Assembly (NCBI GenBank): GCA_943326825.2
Contig: CALPUT020000041.1
Coordinates: 1 to 11,816 of the forward strand
Reading direction: 5' to 3'
Length of the DNA stretch: 11,816 nt
Source: Chryseobacterium gleum
Lineage (GTDB): Bacteria; Bacteroidota; Bacteroidia; Flavobacteriales_D; Crocinitomicaceae
Shown here: positions 6,724-11,816 of the stretch, in pieces
Layout: every line of letters begins with the position of its first letter
Numbering within the stretch: the first letter of the stretch is position 1
Notes under the pieces: model-generated
Database searches by the model: none
Told to the model about the DNA's origin: nothing
Seen by the model: the letters and a program-made list of their open reading frames with translations, nothing else
Made by a program: the position numbers and the translations under genes

Positions 6724-6753
6724 TTTAAATATTCGAAGAATTCGAAATTTAAA
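6724..6753. repeat. Imperfect inverted repeat with two TTCGAA cores (possible operator)
   Basis: TTTAAAT (6724-6730) and TTCGAA (6732-6737) are mirrored by TTCGAA (6741-6746) and ATTTAAA (6747-6753), giving 13 paired positions with one bulged A (6731) and a 3-nt centre (GAA). It lies between two divergent promoters, about 45 bp upstream of the tRNA -33 region, and no T-run follows, so it is more like a protein-binding site than a terminator. Function is inferred only. Confidence 0.4.
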
Positions 6754-6796
6754 TTATCGAAGAGGGCGATAGATACAAAAAAAAGTCTCAAAATAT

Positions 6797-6826
6797 TTTA
6801 GAATTCAAAATATATAAATATCTTTG
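6797..6826 (+). promoter_or_regulatory. Promoter of tRNA-Leu (Bacteroidota type)
   Basis: TATCTTTG (6819-6826) is a perfect TAnnTTTG -7 box. TTTA (6797-6800) is a one-mismatch -33 element with an 18-bp spacer, within the usual 17-23 bp range. Transcription should begin near 6833, giving a leader of about 60 nt that RNase P would remove from the tRNA precursor. Confidence 0.7.
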
Positions 6827-6896
6827 CACTCCATTATCAAATGGGAAATTGAAATAGATCCGATAAATTAGTTAACGAACTAAGGAAATATTAAAA

Positions 6897-6978
6897 GCGG
6901 ATATGGTGAAATTGGTAGACATGCCAGACTTAGGATCTGGTGCCGTGAGGCGTGTGGGTTCGACTCCCTCTATCCGCA
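6897..6978 (+). tRNA. tRNA-Leu (anticodon UAG)
   Basis: The 82-nt gene folds as a class II tRNA. The acceptor arms are GCGGATA (6897-6903) and TATCCGC (6971-6977), with discriminator A at 6978. The anticodon stem CCAGA/TCTGG (6924-6928 and 6936-6940) encloses the loop CTTAGGA, with anticodon TAG at 6931-6933. The long variable arm GCC-GTGA-GGC (6942-6951) and discriminator A are leucine features. The T-arm has loop TTCGACT (6959-6965) and a five-pair stem in which T6955 faces T6969, a U-U mismatch. CCA is not encoded (the next bases are CTT) and must be added after transcription. The gene is transcribed from the promoter at 6797-6826 and ends at a strong terminator 6 bp downstream. Confidence 0.97.
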
Positions 6979-6983
6979 CTTAT

Positions 6984-7013
6984 AATGGTATTAGCTAGCT
7001 AATACCATTTTTT
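6984..7013 (+). terminator. Intrinsic terminator of tRNA-Leu (perfect 26-nt palindrome plus T-run)
   Basis: Positions 6984-7009 are a perfect palindrome centred on TAGCTA (arms AATGGTATTAG and CTAATACCATT), followed by six T (7008-7013). It starts 6 bp after the tRNA and ends 30 bp before the trigger factor start codon, so it separates the two transcripts or limits read-through into tig. Confidence 0.9.
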
Positions 7014-7043
7014 GTATAAAGTAGTTTAATAAATATAGACAAG

Positions 7044-8399
7044 ATGAATGTAATTCGCGAAGATGTAGATGCATTGAATGCAATTCTTAAAGTTCAAGTT
7101 GCTCAAGAAGATTACCAATCAAAAGTAAAAGCTTCTTTAGAGAAATATCGTAAAACAGCAAAAATACCAGGATTTAGACCAGGACATGTTCCAATGTCAA
7201 TGATTCAAAAACAATACGGTAATTCAGTTTTAGCTGATACGTTGAATAAAGTTGTAAATGATTCTTTATACGGATTTATTAATGAAAATAAAATCGAAAT
7301 TTTAGGTAATCCTATTCCAAAAGAAGGAGCTGATAGCGTAAAAGGAGATTTTAACAATCCAACTGAATTTGAATTCGCTTACGAAATTGGTTTAACTCCA
7401 AAAGTAGAAGTTGAATTATCTGCTAAAAATAAATACGATTACGTTAAAGTTAAAATTGACGATGAATTAGTTAACAAACAAATCGATGATTTACGTCGTC
7501 GTTATGGGAAACTAGTTAGTTCTGAAAAAGTAGGTGAGAAAGATTTGATTTTAGCTCAATTTGTTGAATTGAAAGAAGATGGTTCTATTTTAGAAGGAGG
7601 AATTTTAAATTCATCAACGATTTCAATGGAATTTGTGGAAGATGCAGCTACTAAAAAAGCATTAACGGGTAAAAAACAAGGAGATAAAGTAGAAATCGAA
7701 CCTTCAAAAGTTTCTAGAGGAGAGAAAGATACCGCTGCGATGTTAGGAATAACTGAAGATCAACTTTCTTCAATTTCTTCTAAATTCCAAATGACTATTA
7801 ACGAAATCAAACACATGGAAATGGCTGATTTAAGTCAAGAATTGTTTGACCGTTTATTTGGACCCGGAGTTATTAATTCTGAAGGCGAATTAAAAGTTAA
7901 AATTGCTGAAGATTTGAAAGGAATGTTCATTAATGATTCAGATCGAATTTTGACACGTTATATCTATGATGACTTAATTGCTAAAACGAAAGTTGAGTTA
8001 CCAGATACATTCTTGAAAAGATGGATTCGTTTATCAAACGAAAAACCAATTTTACCTGAGCAAATTGAAGCTGAATATGATGGTTATGCGAAAAGCTTAA
8101 AATGGCAATTAATACAAGGGAATATCTTTAAATCAAATGACATTAAATTAGATAACCAAGAATTAATTGAATTCACAAAAGGATTATTGGTTAGCAATTA
8201 CGCTCAATACGGAATGCCAGCTCCAGAAGATAAAGAATTGACAGAAAATGCAATGCAAGTTTTATCTAAAAAAGAAGAAGCAGATCGCGTTATGGAAATG
8301 TTAGCTGATCAAAAGTTGATTCAATTTTTCAAAAGCACAGTTAAGTTAAATGAGAAAGAAGTTTCTTATGATGAATTCGTAGAAATTGCTAAGAATTAA
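7044..8399 (+). CDS. tig: Trigger factor (ribosome-associated chaperone)
   Basis: This 451-residue protein has the trigger factor layout. The N-terminal ribosome-binding domain (about 1-115) carries the signature GFRPGHVP at 43-50, aligned with the GFRxGKxP loop that docks on ribosomal protein L23; Phe44 and Arg45 are kept. The middle region (about 160-260) corresponds to the FKBP-like PPIase domain but is divergent, with an unusual segment (about 222-250) and no clear set of FKBP active-site aromatics. The remaining helical part (about 265-450) forms the C-terminal chaperone arms. It is cytosolic and binds nascent chains as they leave the ribosome. The ATG at 7044 aligns with the family N-terminus (MNVIREDVDALNAILKV) and lacks a Shine-Dalgarno sequence, as is normal in Bacteroidota. 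The gene sits 30 bp after the tRNA-Leu terminator and has its own terminator. clpP and clpX, which often follow tig, are absent here. Confidence 0.95.
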   Translation: MNVIREDVDALNAILKVQVAQEDYQSKVKASLEKYRKTAKIPGFRPGHVPMSMIQKQYGNSVLADTLNKVVNDSLYGFINENKIEILGNPIPKEGADSVKGDFNNPTEFEFAYEIGLTPKVEVELSAKNKYDYVKVKIDDELVNKQIDDLRRRYGKLVSSEKVGEKDLILAQFVELKEDGSILEGGILNSSTISMEFVEDAATKKALTGKKQGDKVEIEPSKVSRGEKDTAAMLGITEDQLSSISSKFQMTINEIKHMEMADLSQELFDRLFGPGVINSEGELKVKIAEDLKGMFINDSDRILTRYIYDDLIAKTKVELPDTFLKRWIRLSNEKPILPEQIEAEYDGYAKSLKWQLIQGNIFKSNDIKLDNQELIEFTKGLLVSNYAQYGMPAPEDKELTENAMQVLSKKEEADRVMEMLADQKLIQFFKSTVKLNEKEVSYDEFVEIAKN

Positions 8400-8420
8400 T
8401 TTTCAAAATATATTGAATGA

Positions 8421-8449
8421 AAGCCTGTTAGAAATAACAGGCTTTTTTT
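8421..8449 (+). terminator. Intrinsic terminator of tig
   Basis: AAGCCTGTTA (8421-8430) and TAACAGGCTT (8435-8444) form a perfect 10-bp stem closed by a GAAA tetraloop, followed by a seven-base T-run (8443-8449). It begins 22 bp after the trigger factor stop codon. Confidence 0.95.
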
Positions 8450-8501
8450 ATGGTAACATTTTTATTTTATAGTCGTATTCCCAGATAACAAACAACAATT
8501 T

Positions 8502-8837
8502 ATGAAAACGTTATTATTTATTTCATTTGGGCTACTTGCTCTTAATTCTTTTTCTCAAGTTTTATCTGGAGATGTTGTAAATGAAGGAAGAAGTTTAACG
8601 ACAGCATCTGACTTCAAAATAAAATCTACTACTGAAGGTATTGTTGTTTATGATGTAACAGTCAACAGAGAAGGTGTAATAACTTCTACACTGTATAAAG
8701 CTGAACAGTCTTCAATCAAATCAACTCCTTTGAAAGTAGAGGCAAATAATTATTTAAGAGCTTTGAAGTTTGAGCCAAATACTCGTTATCCTCAATTCCA
8801 ACATGCTTTGATACAAATTACATTTGTTAAAGAGTAA
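8502..8837 (+). CDS. Small exported protein resembling a stand-alone TonB C-terminal domain
   Basis: The 111-residue product starts with a clear signal peptide: MK, a hydrophobic core TLLFISFGLLALN (3-15), and a SFSQ end near 16-19, the usual Bacteroidota cleavage pattern. The mature part matches the TonB C-terminal fold by pattern: EGIVVYDVTVNREGVITST (45-63) is the 'G.v.v...v...G.v' hairpin and NNYLRALKFEPNTRYPQFQHALIQITF (82-108, given by position) is the helix plus 'A...F.P' and last strand. It lacks the N-terminal transmembrane anchor and proline-rich spacer of an energy-transducing TonB, so it cannot by itself couple to ExbB/ExbD. It may be a free periplasmic partner or an unrelated use of the fold. 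The gene lies between the tig terminator and a REP-like inverted repeat and appears to be a single-gene transcript; no good promoter box was found. Confidence 0.75.
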   Translation: MKTLLFISFGLLALNSFSQVLSGDVVNEGRSLTTASDFKIKSTTEGIVVYDVTVNREGVITSTLYKAEQSSIKSTPLKVEANNYLRALKFEPNTRYPQFQHALIQITFVKE

Positions 8838-8844
8838 AACAAAG

Positions 8845-8891
8845 TTAACTTTGACTCCGCTCAGCTAAATGAGGGGGAGTCTTTAAGTTAA
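8845..8891. repeat. REP-like inverted repeat, likely bidirectional terminator
   Basis: A long imperfect hairpin can form: AACTT (8847-8851) with AAGTT (8885-8889), GACTCC (8853-8858) with GGAGTC (8876-8881), and CTCA (8860-8863) with TGAG (8870-8873), with a loop of GCTAAA. It sits between two convergent genes (stops at 8837 and 8922), where it could end transcription from both sides. The core GACTCCGCTCA is, from memory, a widespread intergenic repeat in flavobacterial genomes; not verified here. Confidence 0.6.
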
Positions 8892-8905
8892 TATGATAGT
8901 TTTAA

Positions 8906-8920
8906 TTGAGCAGAGTCGAA
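8906..8920. repeat. Second, inverted copy of the GACTCCGCTCA-type repeat
   Basis: TTGAGCAGAGTCGAA, read on the minus strand, is TTCGACTCTGCTCAA, which matches the core at 8853-8864 with two differences over 12 bases, in opposite orientation. The unit ends one base before the acyl-CoA synthetase stop codon. Confidence 0.5.
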
Positions 8921-8921
8921 A

Positions 8922-10688
8922 TCAATCACAATAAATCTTATTGTATAATTCTTTATACTTTTCAAGAATAATTTTTCTTTTTGGTTTTAAGGTTGGAGTT
9001 AATTCACCTGTTTCTATAGAAAGTTCATGGTCTAGCAATTCAAATCGTTTTAATTGTTCCCAATGTCCATAAAATTTATTGAAAGTTTCAACTTCAGAGT
9101 TTAACAAATGAATAATATCAGCACTTTCGATTATACTTTTATTTGAACCATCACCAATTGATAAATTATTTTTAGGAGACCAATCTCTAATGAAAGCAAA
9201 ATTAGGAACTATAAATGCCGATGGAAATTTTTCGTTTTCACCGATTACAATGATTTGTTCTATGAATCGAGATTCTTTAAATTTATTTTCCATTGCTTGT
9301 GGGGCGATGTATTTACCCCCTGATGTCTTGAAAATTTCTTTTTTTCTGTCTGTGATTTTGAGGTATTTATTGTTAACCAAAATACCGATATCACCTGTGT
9401 GGAACCATCCATTTTCATCTATGTCTTCTTTTGTTTTTTCAGGTAATTTGTAATAACCCATCATGACATTTGGTCCTTTTACTAAAATCTCACCATCTTC
9501 TCCAAATCGAACTTGAACATTATCTAATAATGGACCAACAGTTCCAATCATCATTCCTTTTTTCATGCAATTTACTGAAACAACAGGAGAAGTTTCTGTT
9601 AAACCATATCCTTCTAGAATTGGTATTTTGGCGGCCATAAACATTCGGGCTAATCTTGGTTGTAAAGCAGCACTTCCGGAAGCGATTGCTTTCACTTTTC
9701 CGCCTAAAGCCTCTCTCCATTTTGAAAAAATAAGCTTGTTTGCAATAGCTAGTTTAATTTTATACCAGACAGTTTTACCTTCAACTTCGTACTCTTCTCC
9801 AAGTTTTACAGCCCAAAAGAAAAGTTTTCGTTTGATTCCAGTTAGCTCATCTCCTTTTGCCATGATTTTCTCAAATACTTTTTCAATCAATCTAGGTACA
9901 GCTGTGAAAATTTCAGGTTGAACTTCTTTAATGTTATCACCAATCGTATCTAAAGATTCTGCATAATGAATACTGCATCCAAGGTACATGTACAAATAAT
10001 GTAACATTCGTTCATAAACATGGCATGCAGGTAAAAAAGTTAAAACTTTCGAATTGTTGTTGGCGGGGATTCTTGGTTGACAGTCTAAAACATTGGATAA
10101 TAGATTGTTGTGAGATAGCATGACGCCTTTAGGATTCCCTGTTGTTCCAGAAGTATAGATGATAGTAGCTAAATCTAAATTTTCAACAACCTTTTTTTTA
10201 TCTTCTACCTCTGATAATTCAACTTTTGATGCTCCATCTTGAATTAATTTCCAATTTGGATAACCTTCTATTTCATCAAAAGAATAAAGATTTTTTAAGG
10301 AAGGAATTTCAGTTTTAAGTGCATTGATTGTCTCATACAATTCTTTTGAACCAACTGTACATAATCGAATTTCAGCATCATTAAAAATGTATTTATAATC
10401 ATTTGAAGAAATGTTTGGATAAACTGGGACAACAATTGCTCCAACTTGTTGTATCGCAATATCCATAATGTTCCACTCTAATCTATTGTTTGAAACTATT
10501 GCAATTTTATCTTTCGGTTGTATTCCTAGGGAAATTAGTCCTCTTGAAGTTTCATTAACAATATCAATAAACTTTTGAGTTGAAATTCCTGTCCAAACAC
10601 CATTTTTTTTTGAAACAAACATATTGTCTGTTGGATAATTTTCCAATTGAAAAAAAGGTATATCAAAAAGTCTTTTTGCAGTTAACAT
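8922..10688 (-). CDS. Long-chain acyl-CoA synthetase (AMP-forming)
   Basis: This 588-residue protein is a full-length member of the AMP-binding (ANL) superfamily, FadD15-like long-chain acyl-CoA synthetase group. Motifs in order: the ATP phosphate loop YTSGTTGNPKG (178-188), EGYGLTETSP (359-368) for adenylate binding, GWFHTGDIG (427-435) with the ribose-binding Asp, DRKKEIFKTSGGKYIAP (447-463) as the hinge region, and TPTLKPKRK (564-572) holding the expected catalytic Lys568. The enzyme activates a fatty acid with ATP to acyl-AMP and then to acyl-CoA for beta-oxidation or lipid synthesis, acting at the inner face of the membrane. All key motifs are present, so it should be active; chain-length preference cannot be read. 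The ATG at 10686-10688 fits the family start. It is a single-gene unit, convergent with the TonB-like gene and divergent from the PorP/SprF gene. Confidence 0.94.
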   Translation of the reverse strand: MLTAKRLFDIPFFQLENYPTDNMFVSKKNGVWTGISTQKFIDIVNETSRGLISLGIQPKDKIAIVSNNRLEWNIMDIAIQQVGAIVVPVYPNISSNDYKYIFNDAEIRLCTVGSKELYETINALKTEIPSLKNLYSFDEIEGYPNWKLIQDGASKVELSEVEDKKKVVENLDLATIIYTSGTTGNPKGVMLSHNNLLSNVLDCQPRIPANNNSKVLTFLPACHVYERMLHYLYMYLGCSIHYAESLDTIGDNIKEVQPEIFTAVPRLIEKVFEKIMAKGDELTGIKRKLFFWAVKLGEEYEVEGKTVWYKIKLAIANKLIFSKWREALGGKVKAIASGSAALQPRLARMFMAAKIPILEGYGLTETSPVVSVNCMKKGMMIGTVGPLLDNVQVRFGEDGEILVKGPNVMMGYYKLPEKTKEDIDENGWFHTGDIGILVNNKYLKITDRKKEIFKTSGGKYIAPQAMENKFKESRFIEQIIVIGENEKFPSAFIVPNFAFIRDWSPKNNLSIGDGSNKSIIESADIIHLLNSEVETFNKFYGHWEQLKRFELLDHELSIETGELTPTLKPKRKIILEKYKELYNKIYCD

Positions 10689-10704
10689 AGTGAATTATTT
10701 TAGT

Positions 10705-10712
10705 TACATTTG
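10705..10712 (+). promoter_or_regulatory. Possible -7 promoter box for the PorP/SprF gene
   Basis: TACATTTG is a perfect TAnnTTTG match on the plus strand, but no TTTG element is found 17-23 bp upstream and the box lies about 140 bp before the preferred start codon. It would imply a leader of roughly 130 nt. The rest of the 165-bp spacer (10689-10853) shows no clear hairpin or repeat. Confidence 0.3.
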
Positions 10713-10853
10713 ACGAATATATGAAAAAAATAATAGAAGAAAACTACTAAATATTCATTCAGAACCCTGGTTTGATAAAAACGAACAATTTATTGGATTG
10801 AGATATTTACTTTCACGTTGCTAAATAATATGGAATTAAAAACTAAACAGCAT

Positions 10854-11816
10854 ATGAAACACTTCCTTTTAGTACTTATAATGTTCTTAACTATTGGGAA
10901 GAGTTTATATAGTCAAGATTTGGAGTTTACTCAATTTTATGCTAATCCGATATACTTAAACCCGGCATTTGCTGGTTCCCATGGATGTCCTAGGTTTGCT
11001 TTATTGCACAGAGATCAGTGGACAAATATCTCAGGTTCTTATATAAGTACATCTGCTTCTTATGATCAATACCTTAAAAGTGTTTCAGGTGGTATTGGTA
11101 TGATTTTTACAAATGATATTCAAGCAAAAACAATTAGTACTTCCTCAGGAAGTTTCATATATTCCTATCATGTAAATTTAAACAGAAAATGGACCTTGAT
11201 GTTTGGAGCAAAAGCTACTTGGCAACAGAAATACTTAGCTTGGGATAAATTAACCTTTGGAGATCAAATTGATCCATTTAAAGGATTTATCTATGCAACT
11301 GGAGATAAAAAGAGAGGCGGAAGCCGAGGTTTCTTCGATGTTTCTTCAGGTTTAGTAATCTTTAATAAACATTTTAACCTAGGAGTAGCTGCAAATCACT
11401 TATCACAACCAAATGAATCAATGATTTTAGGAGAAAATTCTAAATTACCTATGAGATTCACCGTTCACGCATCAGCTAACATTTCTTTACAAAAAGGATC
11501 TAAATATTCTAACTCAACTGTCTTAATGCCATCAATCATCTATTCTTATCAAAATGGTTTTTATCAAATGAATGTTGGGACATATGTAAAATATGGTAAC
11601 TTCAATGTAGGAGCTTGGTTCCGTTCAAGAGACGCATTCATTTTAACAATGGGTATTAATACAGGAAAATTCAAAATTGGATATAGTTATGATGTAACTG
11701 TTTCTAGATTAAACAACGGTATTTCAGGTGGAGCTCATGAGATTTCTTTAGGTTTGAACTTACATTGTAAAAGCAAACCTCAAAAATTCAGAACGATTGC
11801 TTGTCCATCTTTCTAA
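10854..11816 (+). CDS. PorP/SprF family type IX secretion outer-membrane protein
   Basis: The protein has 320 residues from the preferred ATG at 10854 and ends with a TAA at the last base of the window. The start was chosen because it gives a standard signal peptide (MKHFLLVLIMFLTIGKSLYS, residues 1-20, cut before or after Gln21). In-frame ATG at 10830 and TTG at 10818 would only add a polar extension. The mature N-terminus shows the family signature FTQFYANPIYLNPAFAGS (25-42), then CPRF (45-48), HRDQW, and later KLTFGDQIDP; the rest alternates short amphipathic strands typical of a 14-strand barrel. The C-terminus carries the family tail with paired cysteines (LHCKSKPQ then TIACPSF). In gliding or T9SS-bearing Bacteroidota these proteins occur as many paralogues, often paired with a large secreted protein whose C-terminal domain they bind. 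No such partner is seen upstream; it could lie to the right of the window. Confidence 0.93.
   Translation: MKHFLLVLIMFLTIGKSLYSQDLEFTQFYANPIYLNPAFAGSHGCPRFALLHRDQWTNISGSYISTSASYDQYLKSVSGGIGMIFTNDIQAKTISTSSGSFIYSYHVNLNRKWTLMFGAKATWQQKYLAWDKLTFGDQIDPFKGFIYATGDKKRGGSRGFFDVSSGLVIFNKHFNLGVAANHLSQPNESMILGENSKLPMRFTVHASANISLQKGSKYSNSTVLMPSIIYSYQNGFYQMNVGTYVKYGNFNVGAWFRSRDAFILTMGINTGKFKIGYSYDVTVSRLNNGISGGAHEISLGLNLHCKSKPQKFRTIACPSF

Larger units (their letters stand above)
6599..6896. other. Divergent regulatory spacer between flavin reductase and tRNA-Leu
   Basis: This 298-bp spacer has no credible gene on either strand. It holds the minus-strand -7 box at 6619-6626, an imperfect inverted repeat at 6724-6753, the plus-strand tRNA promoter at 6797-6826, and a small hairpin-forming sequence TTAGTT-AACG-AACTAA (6868-6883) in the tRNA 5' leader. 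The stretch 6640-6720 shows nothing I can name. Confidence 0.6.

Noticed and set aside
6897..6978. tRNA gene as an integration site for a mobile element
   Set aside because: No integrase gene and no direct repeat of the tRNA 3' end was seen downstream; the tRNA is followed at once by its terminator and tig.
9190..9921. Open frames on the plus strand (9190-9453 and 9565-9921) and an out-of-frame minus-strand frame (9520-9720)
   Set aside because: All overlap the acyl-CoA synthetase, whose motifs are intact across the whole region. Their translations show no domain, signal or plausible start context.
10818..10853. Earlier start (TTG at 10818 or ATG at 10830) for the PorP/SprF gene
   Set aside because: These would add up to 12 polar residues in front of an otherwise standard signal peptide beginning at the ATG at 10854.

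Overview
The window looks like chromosomal DNA from a low-GC Bacteroidota bacterium, most likely in the order Flavobacteriales. The evidence is a PorP/SprF-family type IX secretion (T9SS) outer-membrane protein, a DUF3127 protein, very AT-rich spacers, start codons without Shine-Dalgarno sequences, and promoter boxes of the Bacteroidota TAnnTTTG type. A family-level assignment cannot be made safely from this sequence. No insertion sequence, phage gene, CRISPR array, rRNA or integrase was seen. Most of the window is housekeeping and envelope genes.

Layout, left to right. (1) Positions 1-995, minus strand: a pirin gene followed 18 bp later by a nitroreductase-family gene cut by the window edge, probably a small redox operon. 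(2) Positions 1064-1120: a heptamer repeat tract in the spacer. (3) Positions 1124-3854, minus strand: an AI-2E/PerM-family membrane protein gene, then an ABC-F ribosome-associated ATPase gene whose start codon directly abuts a long inverted repeat. (4) Positions 3900-5213, plus strand: an Omp85/BamA-like outer-membrane barrel without POTRA domains, divergent from the PerM gene. (5) Positions 5231-5262: a terminator hairpin between convergent genes. (6) Positions 5281-6598, minus strand: a two-gene unit of a C-terminally extended flavin reductase and a DUF3127 protein ending in an SSB-like acidic tip (DDDLPF). (7) Positions 6599-6896: a regulatory spacer with two outward promoters and an inverted repeat. 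(8) Positions 6897-8449, plus strand: tRNA-Leu(UAG), a perfect-palindrome terminator, then trigger factor (tig) and its own terminator. (9) Positions 8502-8837: a small exported protein resembling a stand-alone TonB C-terminal domain. (10) Positions 8845-8920: REP-like inverted repeats between convergent genes. (11) Positions 8922-10688, minus strand: a long-chain acyl-CoA synthetase. (12) Positions 10854-11816, plus strand: a complete PorP/SprF-family protein.

Functional links are modest. Trigger factor and the ABC-F protein act at the ribosome. The Omp85-like barrel, the TonB-like protein and PorP/SprF serve the envelope. The acyl-CoA synthetase activates fatty acids. Pirin, nitroreductase and flavin reductase are redox proteins. 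I found no clear multi-gene system of an undescribed kind. The most interesting points are the DUF3127 protein with an SSB-type tail and the leader hairpin at the ABC-F start; both are inferences that need testing.
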